Part shown: in pieces, positions 1 to 6,423 of the stretch
Position numbering within the stretch: position 1 is the stretch's first letter
How the letters are laid out: each line of letters begins with the position of its first letter
NCBI GenBank assembly: GCA_002499085.1
Contig: DAKD01000019.1
Span: forward strand, 1 to 11,252
Length of the DNA stretch: 11,252 nucleotides
Reading direction: 5' to 3'
From: Methanomassiliicoccales archaeon UBA280
Lineage (GTDB): Archaea > Thermoplasmatota > Thermoplasmata > SG8-5
The notes under the pieces: model-generated
What the model was told of the DNA's origin: nothing
What the model saw: only the letters and a program-made list of their open reading frames with translations
Databases searched by the model: none
Program-made: the position numbers and the translations under genes

Positions 1-64
1 TGAACGAAGTTCAATCGAGGTTGGCAAAGCCAACCGAGAGAGGTCGGATGCGAAGCATGCGACC
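1..64. repeat. Three consecutive triloop hairpins
   Basis: Three adjacent inverted repeats fill this stretch. The first is TGAAC/GTTCA with loop GAA (1-13). The second is a 7-bp stem GGTTGGC/GCCAACC with loop AAA (19-35). The third is a 10-bp arm pair with one G-G mismatch and loop GAA (42-64, apex ATGC-GAA-GCAT). All three loops are RAA closed by C-G. The apex GCGAAGC is the same as the DNA mini-hairpin known from biophysics for exceptional stability. They lie just past the stop of the minus-strand gene at 95, so they could act as a 3' processing or termination structure or be a dispersed intergenic repeat; the sequence alone does not decide. Confidence 0.7.
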
Positions 65-94
65 GAAATCCGACTCCCTGCACTTCTTTCCATC

Positions 95-775
95 TCATGA
101 ATAGAACTTCATGACCTCGGAGCTTTCAGGCTCCAGGCCGGTCGCGTCCCGTATCAGCTGGATGAAATTTGTCATCTCGTCCTCCATCACATGCTCCCAG
201 GGGATGCCATCGAATATGACACCGTAATCGGACCACGGACCGGAGATGCACGCATCGTACATGTCAAGCTCGGAGCCGAATCCGTCGTCGTAATGATTGT
301 TGTAGATTTCAGCGTGTATCGGAATTTCTAGCGTGCCGTTCTGTGCTTGATGTGTGAAATTCAGCTGCTGCAGGGTCTCGTTCGAAATTCCATATGTCCC
401 GGCATCCACCGTCAGGTTGTAATTGAAAGCTATGTTCCATATCCTGCTTTCCCCGGGTATACTGTCCCCGAATAATCTGTCCGATGTCCAGTGCTCTTCG
501 CTGAAGTCAACGCTGTAATCAGCAATCCCCCTCTCCTCCAATTCCTCTGAGACCTGGGTGATGTTGACCTCCTCGAAATACTCGATGTGCGCGGCCCATT
601 GGTATACGCCCCAGCCGGAATCGTCATTAGACACTAAATTTAGATTAGACACTAAATTTAGGTTGGATAAAGCGAAGGCCAACAATAATACCAAGATAAT
701 TCCTAGGACAGAAACAACGACGGCCGAAAATTCTATCTTTCTCGGCTCTTTTCCAACAGATTTATTCTCCTCCAT
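95..775 (-). CDS. Membrane-anchored, sequon-rich surface protein of unknown function
   Basis: I do not recognise a family for this 226-residue protein. A short charged N-terminus (MEENKSVGKEPRK) is followed by one hydrophobic helix at about residues 15-36. The rest is a hydrophilic, acidic, aromatic-rich domain (50-226) with a single cysteine (C176). This fits a type II or uncleaved-signal anchor with the bulk outside the cell. Five N-x-T sequons (N71, N120, N132, N139, N146) suggest N-glycosylation, which archaea apply to surface proteins. Directly after the helix comes a perfect hexapeptide duplication, SNLNLV twice (37-48). The ATG at 775 lies about 28 bases from a TATA-like ATTAATTTA, so the transcript is probably leaderless and separate from the gene 45 bases upstream. 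The product could be an orphan or lineage-specific protein. Confidence 0.75.
   Translation of the reverse strand: MEENKSVGKEPRKIEFSAVVVSVLGIILVLLLAFALSNLNLVSNLNLVSNDDSGWGVYQWAAHIEYFEEVNITQVSEELEERGIADYSVDFSEEHWTSDRLFGDSIPGESRIWNIAFNYNLTVDAGTYGISNETLQQLNFTHQAQNGTLEIPIHAEIYNNHYDDGFGSELDMYDACISGPWSDYGVIFDGIPWEHVMEDEMTNFIQLIRDATGLEPESSEVMKFYS
627..662. repeat. 18-bp tandem duplication inside the surface-protein gene
   Basis: Two adjacent 18-base units, identical at 17 positions, differ only in the last base. Each unit contains the palindromic core TAAATTTA. Because 18 is a multiple of three, the reading frame is kept and the protein gains a second SNLNLV just outside the membrane helix. The near-identity suggests a recent slippage duplication. 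Confidence 0.85.
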
Positions 776-798
776 TAAATATGAATAGCAATTGCCGG

Positions 799-807
799 TA
801 AATTAAT
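799..807 (-). promoter_or_regulatory. TATA-like box for the gene at 95-775
   Basis: On the minus strand ATTAATTTA is centred 28 bases before the ATG at 775, the usual archaeal TATA-to-start distance for a leaderless message. There is no Shine-Dalgarno site before this ATG. Confidence 0.5.
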
Positions 808-819
808 CTTTTCATCTAT

Positions 820-1959
820 TCAGAAGAATGTACCTATAGTGGGCATGTCCAGGCAGTCCATGTCGAACGCCCTTATCCCCTCGAGAGCCAGCCTCGCATC
901 GAGATTGTCCCTGCCCAGGATTCTGCCGACCAGGCATGACCGCCACCACAGGTCTAGCATGGTTGTGGCTATGGCTCCGAGGTAGACTGTGGCAAGGTCA
1001 TGTGCATATTCTTCCTCCCGGCAGAGCCAGTATGAATATCCCAAGAAAGGGTCCCTTGAATTGAGCAGCGCGGCGTATTCTCCGAATACACCCAGTGCGC
1101 CGGAGTCCGGTTGCAGGAGATTGACTTCCTCTGCTCGGAGGGTTGCAATGCAATCAAGTTTCCCGTTCTCAGCCAGCTCCTCCACTTCGATTGAGTTCCC
1201 TCTTGCGCGGTATGTCAGCCACCTGAACCTCTCATCGACATACACAGGTTGCCAGGCAGGATTTTCCAGGTCCAGCTGTTCGAGGTTTCCCAACCTGGCG
1301 GTTTCCTCCAGGTCCTCCGGGACTTTCGCGGATGCCATGTCGAGGGCGGCGTGCCCGGCCGGTGCATCTCCCAGCTTGGGTTCCGAGTCGGCGTAGGCCA
1401 GCAGCCTTCCGATGCCACCCCGGTCTCTGATCACGGGCAGGGCTGCCTGTCCCAGCTCTCTGAGCCGTTCGGGCGTGGAATGGACCCCTGCTTCCTTGGA
1501 TTCCCGGATGAACAGGGCCGTTGAGGCCTCGGCTAGGGATAGTGCGCCTGCCATGGTTTCCGGGTCAATGGCCCTCAGAACCCCGTTGCCGAAGTCCAAT
1601 AGGGAATCCCCGCCGGGAACTATGCCCCTGCACGACAGGTTGGCATTGAGCTGGACCCTGTGCAGCGCATGGATGTGGACTGGGAACTGACGGCAGAACG
1701 CGGGCCTCGAGTCGTAGATTGTGCATTTCCTGCCCTTGAGGAAGTGGCAGGCACCGTTACCGCCCTGCAGCTTTATTGCCGTGGGTTCGTCTGTCGTGTA
1801 GCCCTGGATGTGGTTCTTCGTGAGCCCGGCCGACAGGCCGCGTTTCCTGAATCGCTCGAGCTCCGAGAGGCTCAGCTCGGGCTGGCAGAGGCAGCACATT
1901 GCGCAGCCGTCCAGGCATGAGAATGAGTATCCCGCGAGCTCGGAGCTGTCATACTCCAT
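820..1959 (-). CDS. YkgJ-type CxxCxxCC cysteine-cluster protein
   Basis: This 379-residue protein has an N-terminal domain of the YkgJ / putative zinc- or iron-chelating family. The family signature is clear: C15, C19, C22, C23 and C25 (Cx3CxxCC), then C71, C79 in KCTIYDSRPAFCRQFP, C89 and a further C110. These cysteines probably bind a metal or Fe-S cluster; the family's exact reaction is not established. The remaining 250 or so residues match nothing I recognise and are mostly hydrophilic, so the protein is much longer than a bare YkgJ domain. It is cytoplasmic, with no signal or membrane helix. The ATG follows the permease stop by 36 bases and lacks a good Shine-Dalgarno site; a weak TTCATAAG about 26 bases upstream might give its own leaderless start. 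It may otherwise be the third gene of the ABC unit. Confidence 0.8.
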   Translation of the reverse strand: MEYDSSELAGYSFSCLDGCAMCCLCQPELSLSELERFRKRGLSAGLTKNHIQGYTTDEPTAIKLQGGNGACHFLKGRKCTIYDSRPAFCRQFPVHIHALHRVQLNANLSCRGIVPGGDSLLDFGNGVLRAIDPETMAGALSLAEASTALFIRESKEAGVHSTPERLRELGQAALPVIRDRGGIGRLLAYADSEPKLGDAPAGHAALDMASAKVPEDLEETARLGNLEQLDLENPAWQPVYVDERFRWLTYRARGNSIEVEELAENGKLDCIATLRAEEVNLLQPDSGALGVFGEYAALLNSRDPFLGYSYWLCREEEYAHDLATVYLGAIATTMLDLWWRSCLVGRILGRDNLDARLALEGIRAFDMDCLDMPTIGTFF

Positions 1960-1995
1960 GTGGCTGGCAAACAGCCGGGAGCTTATGAAGATTTC

Positions 1996-2871
1996 TCAGA
2001 TGTCCTTCCTGTCGAAGATGAATATGCTGCCGAGGAATGTGGTTGTCGTCAGGAAGAGGAACCAGGCGAATATCATCGGTGCGTTCACGAACCAGGGATA
2101 GTCCATCTCGAATCCCATGAAATCGTTCGTGCCGAACAGGTCCATGCCCGCCATCCCGTAGATGTCCATGAAGCTGAAATATTCGCCTGCCCAGACCCAG
2201 TCCGGAAATTTCGGCATTATAATGGCGCCGGTGTTCGGGTCCACCATGCTCATCAGGTCGCCGCCCGAGGCAACCCAGAGGCCCATGAGGACGATCCCGG
2301 CTATCATGCCGCTGAAGAACACAACCAGGCCGCCTGCGATGGCTGTGGAGCGTTTGTTGGCGATTGTGGACATGAGCAGCGAGAACCCGAGGAAGAACAT
2401 TGAGAATACGAATGTCAGCACCATGAAAAGTATGTACTCGAGCGCTCCGGCGAAACCTGCCAATGCGCCAACTATCAGCCCGGAGACGCCGAAGCCGAGG
2501 AATATCGTGACCAGCATGACCAGTCCGAGGCCGGCGAACTTTCCCAGTATCACGTCGTTCCTGGAGACAGGGCAGCCCAGTACGACCTGCATCGAGCCGT
2601 TCTCGCGCTCCCCTATGACGCTGGCATAGCCCAGCATTATGGCGATTATCGGTAGGAGCAGCCCCGCAATGCTGGACATCATGGAAACTGTGGCCTCGAA
2701 ACCGTGGAATTCCACATCCCCGCCGGTCTGGGCCCCGCCGAAATAGGACATGACCATGGTCAGCAGGAGGAAGATCGCGCTGAGCGCCAGCACCCACCTG
2801 TTCCTGAGATTGTCCATGAACTCCTTCCTGGCAATGGCCTTTATCTTGCTGAAACTGAACTCAAGCCGCAT
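1996..2871 (-). CDS. ABC-2 type transporter permease (NosY-like)
   Basis: This 291-residue integral membrane protein is the membrane half of an ABC-2 type exporter. It begins with the cytoplasmic amphipathic segment typical of the family (KAIARKEFMDNLRNRW). About six membrane helices follow, near residues 26-44, 66-85, 113-136, 143-166, 173-200 and 264-286. The GERENGSMQVVLGCPVSR loop after helix 2 is the family's conserved coupling region (E-R-E-x-G-S/T). A longer outside loop rich in Asp, Phe and Trp (about 201-262) precedes the last helix. The ATG at 2871 is chosen because GGAGGTGA sits 5 bases before it; a GTG at 2880 would lie inside that site. The gene overlaps its ATPase partner by 11 bases. 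The substrate cannot be told. Confidence 0.88.
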   Translation of the reverse strand: MRLEFSFSKIKAIARKEFMDNLRNRWVLALSAIFLLLTMVMSYFGGAQTGGDVEFHGFEATVSMMSSIAGLLLPIIAIMLGYASVIGERENGSMQVVLGCPVSRNDVILGKFAGLGLVMLVTIFLGFGVSGLIVGALAGFAGALEYILFMVLTFVFSMFFLGFSLLMSTIANKRSTAIAGGLVVFFSGMIAGIVLMGLWVASGGDLMSMVDPNTGAIIMPKFPDWVWAGEYFSFMDIYGMAGMDLFGTNDFMGFEMDYPWFVNAPMIFAWFLFLTTTTFLGSIFIFDRKDI

Positions 2872-3802
2872 CTCTGTCACCTCCGGGGGTCGAATCCGCG
2901 CCTATGTACCTGATGAACGCGTCCTCAAGGGAGGATTCCTCCGTCCTGAAGTCCTCGACATCGGCATTGGCCTGGGCCAGCACCTTCATGACCTGCGATT
3001 TCCTGCCTGCCTCGACGAACACCGATATCACCTGGCCGTGAACCTGGGTCTCGGCGAATCCCGCATCGGTCAGCGCTTTGACCGCGGGCGCCGGGTCGCC
3101 AATCACCCTGACGATGAGTTTCGGCTTGCCTGTCAGGCCTTCGCTCACCCTCGAGACTGTGTCCTCTATCACGAGCTGGCCCTTGTTGAGTATTGCAATC
3201 CGTTTGCACAGTTCCTGCACCTCGGAGAGCAGATGACTGGAGAAGAACACGGTCGTGCCCTTCCCGTTCATCTCCAGCATGATGTCCTTCAGAGCCCTGG
3301 CCCAGCGCGGGTCCAGGCCGCTCGTCGGCTCGTCCAGTATCAGTATGCGGGGGGAGCCCAGCAAAGCCTGCGCAACGCCCACAAGCTGCACCATTCCCTT
3401 GGAGAACGTGCCCAGCTTCTCGTCGCGCCATTTGTCCATGCCGACCCTGGCCAGGAGCTCGTCGCATTCCTTCTTGTCAGCTCCCTTCAGTTCGGCGAAG
3501 AACTCCATGGTCTGGTATGCCGTAAGGTTGCGGTAGAACTGCGCCCTCTCGGGAAGGTAACCGATCCCCTGGCGTGCGAGAACCCCGGCCTGCTTCGTGT
3601 TCTTTCCGTTTATCAGGATGTCGCCGGAATCCGGATGCGTGAGGTCCAGTATCATCTTGATCGTGGTTGTCTTGCCTGCGCCGTTCGGGCCCAGGAATCC
3701 GTATATGTCGCCTTTCTCGACGTTCAGGTCAAGGCCCTTCACGGCCTGGACATTTTTGAAGGATTTCATCAGCGCCTTTGTTTGGAGTATGTACTCGGGC
3801 AT
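2861..3802 (-). CDS. ABC transporter ATP-binding protein
   Basis: This 313-residue ATPase energises the permease encoded next to it. From the chosen start, Walker A GPNGAGKTT is at 38-46. The Q-loop region reads IGYLPER (80-86), with LPE in place of the usual Q, as in many ABC-2 exporter ATPases. The signature is degenerate, FSKGM (133-137) instead of LSGGQ. Walker B is ILILDEPTSGLDP (153-165) and the switch histidine is H190 in FFSSHLLSEV. A C-terminal domain of about 100 residues follows the ATPase core and resembles the accessory domain of CcmA/NatA-type ATPases. An in-frame ATG at 3820 would add six residues. I prefer 3802 because the TATA-like box at 3832-3840 would start the transcript near 3810. 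The gene leads the operon. Confidence 0.92.
   Translation of the reverse strand: MPEYILQTKALMKSFKNVQAVKGLDLNVEKGDIYGFLGPNGAGKTTTIKMILDLTHPDSGDILINGKNTKQAGVLARQGIGYLPERAQFYRNLTAYQTMEFFAELKGADKKECDELLARVGMDKWRDEKLGTFSKGMVQLVGVAQALLGSPRILILDEPTSGLDPRWARALKDIMLEMNGKGTTVFFSSHLLSEVQELCKRIAILNKGQLVIEDTVSRVSEGLTGKPKLIVRVIGDPAPAVKALTDAGFAETQVHGQVISVFVEAGRKSQVMKVLAQANADVEDFRTEESSLEDAFIRYIGADSTPGGDRDAA
2877..2884 (-). promoter_or_regulatory. Strong Shine-Dalgarno site of the permease
   Basis: GGAGGTGA on the minus strand lies 5 bases before the ATG at 2871 and within the last codons of the ATPase gene. It decides the permease start and points to translational coupling inside the operon, in contrast to the leaderless first genes. 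Confidence 0.75.
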
Positions 3803-3831
3803 CGCATCACGGATTGGCATGGTTGGAAATG

Positions 3832-3840
3832 ATATTTAAT
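3832..3840 (-). promoter_or_regulatory. TATA-like box of the ABC operon
   Basis: ATTAAATAT on the minus strand is centred about 34 bases before the ATG at 3802 and only 16 before the ATG at 3820. With normal archaeal spacing the transcript begins near 3810, which excludes the first ATG and leaves a leader of about 8 bases. Confidence 0.5.
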
Positions 3841-3875
3841 CCTTTGTTGGGATTGCCCCGGTTGGCCCAGCACAG

Positions 3876-3882
3876 TTTATTA
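3876..3882 (+). promoter_or_regulatory. TATA-like box of the small membrane protein
   Basis: TTTATTA is centred 28 bases before the ATG at 3907, matching a leaderless message. It lies back to back with the ABC operon promoter about 36 bases away, so one regulator could act on both. Confidence 0.5.
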
Positions 3883-3906
3883 ATGATGAAAAGATATCTA
3901 ATATCC

Positions 3907-4272
3907 ATGAATCAGGAACTGAGAAACGCGGCAAGGGCGGCCGGCTCGGTGGTCGGCCTGACCCTGCTGGTCATTGCTGTCTTGGCCACACTGATTTGGC
4001 TGCTCTCCGACTGGGAGTTCCGTATGACCCTGGGAGCATGCCTGCTGATAGGCGGAACCGTGATTCTCTATGCCGGGAGCATCATGAACGCGGGAGGCGC
4101 GGAGAGGAGTGCGGTAATGACAGCGCTCACAAAAAGCAGCGGCGACTCCGGGTTTCTCCGACAGGACAGTCAGGTCGCTCAGGGCGGGAAAGGGAGCAGG
4201 TATTATTTCATGGTGCTGATGGTCATTGCCGGAATTATCATGGTCGCTGCCGGATTCATCGTGATGGGTTAG
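3907..4272 (+). CDS. Small three-helix membrane protein of unknown function
   Basis: I recognise no family for this 121-residue protein. Three hydrophobic helices lie at about residues 13-33, 40-60 and 99-120. Between helices 2 and 3 is a polar loop of about 38 residues rich in Gly, Ser and Ala. The last helix ends the protein, with only a glycine after the final methionine. The frame is open upstream, including in-frame ATGs at 3883 and 3886, but ATG 3907 is chosen because the TATA-like box at 3876-3882 would place the transcript start on it. The gene is divergent from the ABC operon, sharing a gap of about 100 bases. Its 3' end runs 17 bases into the regulator gene on the other strand. An accessory role for the ABC exporter is possible but rests only on position. 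Confidence 0.7.
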   Translation: MNQELRNAARAAGSVVGLTLLVIAVLATLIWLLSDWEFRMTLGACLLIGGTVILYAGSIMNAGGAERSAVMTALTKSSGDSGFLRQDSQVAQGGKGSRYYFMVLMVIAGIIMVAAGFIVMG

Positions 4273-5329
4273 GCTGCGAGGGCGCGCCCAACAGCTTTCC
4301 GACGCAGGGGCCGTAATCATGGTTCTTGATCATCTCCATCTCGGGCAGGGAGAACAGCATGCGCTTCGGCTCCTTCACGAAGATATCGTCCTGCTTGTAC
4401 ACCTCGGAGAATGAGTTTATGCATCTCCTGTAAACGCCGAAATCCTCGTAGGCCGTCAATGCGACCACATCGTCCCCGGCCGATGCCAGCAATATCGGCG
4501 GCTTGATATTCACCAGCTCCTCGAGTATCTGCCGCCTCTGTGTGTCGGGTATTCTCAGGTTGAGCTTGGCATGGTCAAGGACAAGCATCCTGAAGTCCAG
4601 CTTCTGCAGGTCCGGAACCGCGACGGTTTTATAGAGGCCCTGGGACTCGAATTCTGCCCTGAGCTTCGCTACCGTGCGCTGGGATATGCCGACGGTTGCG
4701 GCCATCTCCCTGTCGTTCATCTCCGGGTGGGCAATCAGCCCTTGATACACTATCTTCCCAGCCTCGGTCAGCCTGGGTTTCTCCCGAGCCCTGGGAAAGC
4801 CTGCAGGCTTTGAGTGGCCCTGCATTCCGAAGCTCTGTCTCAGAAGCGGCTCGTAGTCAAAGAAGAAACTGAACCCGGCTATGCCGAAGGGGAAAGCCAG
4901 GAAAGTTATGCCTCCCTCGCCCAGGAATCCCTGGGCAGTGTAAAGCCTCTCCATCTCGATTATGTTCGTCTTGGCCTCGGTGAAGGTCTTCGCGAACTGG
5001 AACGAAATCGCTTGCGAGTACTCGCTGCCTGCCCAGAAAACCTCCCTGTGCATCTCCGCGAGCCTCCTGCCAGTAATCAACCTGATGTTCAGCGGGACAG
5101 TGGCCTTGTAATGGCAGTATGTCGCGGCAAATATCTCGCCGCCAAGGTCGCGGTAGCTGGGTATCCTCACAAGCCTGTAGTAATGGTTGGCATGCAGCCT
5201 TCTCCGAATCGCCGTAAAAGTCGTTTGCTTCAGGTTCGCCTTTCCGCAGAGCTCCCTGTCCGTTGCCATCGGATTGCTGACTATACTGTAGAGAACCTGC
5301 TTCTCGCGTTCCGTGAGGGGCTTCGTCAT
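4256..5329 (-). CDS. Tandem winged-helix / Lrp-like transcriptional regulator
   Basis: This 357-residue protein is two similar halves in one chain. Each half begins with a winged helix-turn-helix of the Lrp/AsnC kind: residues 5-55 (LTEREKQVLYSIVSNPMATD.. with recognition helix QTTFTAIRRRL) and 186-235 (LTEAGKIVYQGLIAHPEMND.. with recognition helix SQRTVAKLRAEF). Each is followed by a region of 100 or more residues resembling a degenerate RAM-type effector-binding domain. A single chain would thus mimic a dimer and bind two half-sites. The ligand is unknown. ATG 5329 is chosen over the in-frame TTG 5338 because a TATA-like box is centred 27 bases upstream, implying a leaderless message. It is divergent from the secreted-protein gene, and autoregulation or control of that neighbour is plausible. 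Confidence 0.8.
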   Translation of the reverse strand: MTKPLTEREKQVLYSIVSNPMATDRELCGKANLKQTTFTAIRRRLHANHYYRLVRIPSYRDLGGEIFAATYCHYKATVPLNIRLITGRRLAEMHREVFWAGSEYSQAISFQFAKTFTEAKTNIIEMERLYTAQGFLGEGGITFLAFPFGIAGFSFFFDYEPLLRQSFGMQGHSKPAGFPRAREKPRLTEAGKIVYQGLIAHPEMNDREMAATVGISQRTVAKLRAEFESQGLYKTVAVPDLQKLDFRMLVLDHAKLNLRIPDTQRRQILEELVNIKPPILLASAGDDVVALTAYEDFGVYRRCINSFSEVYKQDDIFVKEPKRMLFSLPEMEMIKNHDYGPCVGKLLGAPSQPNPSR

Positions 5330-5351
5330 CGGACTCAAAAGCCCGAGGATG

Positions 5352-5360
5352 CATAAAATA
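5352..5360 (-). promoter_or_regulatory. TATA-like box of the tandem regulator
   Basis: TATTTTATG on the minus strand is centred 27 bases before ATG 5329, the expected position for a leaderless archaeal transcript. The AT-rich gap 5340-5460 that it opens into also holds the promoter of the divergent gene. Confidence 0.55.
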
Positions 5361-5443
5361 GTTTTGATTTTACTTTTTCAAGAATAAAATACTAATTTAA
5401 CTTCATCAAATAATAAAAAAAGGTCTAACAATTTAATATTTCA

Positions 5444-5457
5444 GTAACCTTTAAATA
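5444..5457 (+). promoter_or_regulatory. BRE/TATA element of the Ig-like protein gene
   Basis: GTAACC followed by TTTAAATA reads as a purine-containing BRE and a near-consensus archaeal TATA box. Normal spacing puts the transcript start near 5480, giving a leader of about 30 bases. This makes it the only well-leadered gene among the promoters here. Confidence 0.6.
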
Positions 5458-5480
5458 CACCACGGGATTCGGCGGCTCAT

Positions 5481-5497
5481 ATCCCCGAGATGGGGAT
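5481..5497 (+). promoter_or_regulatory. Leader hairpin before the Ig-like protein gene
   Basis: ATCCCC and GGGGAT form a perfect 6-bp stem with loop GAGAT. It sits at the predicted 5' end of the mRNA and ends 14 bases before the start codon. A weak GTGA ribosome site (5504-5507) follows. It could protect the 5' end or modulate ribosome entry. Confidence 0.4.
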
Positions 5498-5511
5498 GGG
5501 AAAGTGAAGAT

Positions 5512-6279
5512 ATGAAAGCAATAATCGCAGCAGTTGCAATCGCAGCCCTAATCGCGCTGTCCGGAATGACGGTCGCGACTGAGCGCATGAGCATTTCGAC
5601 CGACAGGCAGGTTTACTCTGCCGGAGAGACAGTGACGATAACTCTCGTCAACCAATGCCGCAGTCCGTTGGAGCTCCAGGGCTTCTGGGTCGAGGATCCG
5701 GCCGGGCAGTGCATATACTCGCCCGTCCTGCTCCCGTTCGCACAGTACATCAACCCGGGAGAGGAATATGACTATTACTGGGACCAGTCAGACTATGAAG
5801 GGAACCAGGTCGCAGAGGGATTCTACTCGGTCTGCATAAATGAGGGAAGCGCCCGCATCGAGATAGTGCAGCCAAGCATCGACATCTCGACATCCAAGGC
5901 CGTGTATGACATGGGAGAGGAAGTTGAGATAATCGTGACCAACACCGGCGAAGTGGCCGCCGTGGCACCTTCGGGAATAACCGTGACCAACGACCGGGGA
6001 GAGACTGTTTTCACGGAGAATACACTGGCCTTCCTGCGGATCCTGCAACCCGGCGAGGCAGTGGAATACATATGGGACCAGAGGGACGACTCCGGGAAGC
6101 CAGTTTCGACCGGCACATACACGATTACACTCGGCGGCGAGGACATGACCGTAACGATACTGGATGAAGCTGCTCACGCACCGACGCACAGCGCATTCAG
6201 GCCGGCATGCGGCCAGGTCTTTGATTTCGATTCAGTAAAACCCGGGCTTCCGCCCAAGCGGCCAAACTCAATATGCTGA
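5512..6279 (+). CDS. Secreted protein with two BsuPI/Ig-like domains
   Basis: This 255-residue protein starts with a signal peptide: MKA, then a run of Ile/Ala/Leu to about residue 22 ending AT-E. Two similar beta-sandwich repeats follow, about 26-110 and 123-208. Both open with S-I/I-S-T-x-(K/R)-x-V-Y-x-x-G-E and close with a (Y/I)WDQ-x-D-x-x-G-x-x-V-x-x-G-x-Y stretch. That pattern belongs to the BsuPI (intracellular proteinase inhibitor-like) and FlgD-Ig-like beta folds, which usually bind or cap other proteins. Domain 1 has three cysteines (C49, C67, C108) that domain 2 lacks, so a disulfide there is possible. The tail (220-255) is polar and proline-rich and ends on a cysteine. The target is unknown. 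The gene is divergent from the tandem regulator and ends in its own terminator. Confidence 0.82.
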   Translation: MKAIIAAVAIAALIALSGMTVATERMSISTDRQVYSAGETVTITLVNQCRSPLELQGFWVEDPAGQCIYSPVLLPFAQYINPGEEYDYYWDQSDYEGNQVAEGFYSVCINEGSARIEIVQPSIDISTSKAVYDMGEEVEIIVTNTGEVAAVAPSGITVTNDRGETVFTENTLAFLRILQPGEAVEYIWDQRDDSGKPVSTGTYTITLGGEDMTVTILDEAAHAPTHSAFRPACGQVFDFDSVKPGLPPKRPNSIC

Positions 6280-6294
6280 AACTACTCCGAATTT

Positions 6295-6328
6295 CCCCGC
6301 GTGCCCACGCGGGGGATTTTATTTTTTT
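6295..6328 (+). terminator. Hairpin and T-tract terminator of the Ig-like protein gene
   Basis: CCCCGCGTG and CACGCGGGG form a perfect 9-bp, GC-rich stem around CC (6295-6314). It is followed by GATTTTATTTTTTT (6315-6328). It begins 15 bases after the stop codon at 6279. The hairpin resembles a bacterial intrinsic terminator; in archaea the T-tract itself is the main termination signal. Confidence 0.8.
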
Positions 6329-6369
6329 ATAATTGGCGTGAGCCATGCGAATACCTCCGGCATGATATT

Positions 6370-6402
6370 GTAACTACCAGCCCCTAAAGGGACTGGCGTT
6401 CA
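6370..6402 (-). other. Hairpin resembling an IS200/IS605 right end (omega-RNA 3' end)
   Basis: On the minus strand the order is GAACG, a stem CCAGTCCCT/AGGGGCTGG with one mismatch at a TTTAG-type apex, then TAGTTAC. IS200/IS605 elements in archaea commonly end in GAAGCCC-type stems with a TTTAG or TTCAG apex followed by TAGTTCAC, which is also the 3' end of the TnpB guide RNA. No tnpB or tnpA lies nearby; the gene on the same strand upstream encodes the coiled-coil protein. It may be a solo relic, or simply a 3' hairpin of that mRNA. Confidence 0.3.
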
Positions 6403-6423
6403 GCTTTTTGCGGCAATAAAAGA

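Noticed and set aside
1..64. CRISPR-like array
   Set aside because: The three hairpins have different stems and no repeated unit with regular spacers.
1949..2797. 282-codon minus-strand frame over the permease
   Set aside because: It lies in another frame of the permease gene, whose membrane helices and family motifs are clear; its own translation is His/Arg-rich with no known fold.
2750..3832. 360-codon plus-strand frame opposite the ATPase
   Set aside because: It is antisense to all the ATPase motifs and is explained as a GC-rich shadow.
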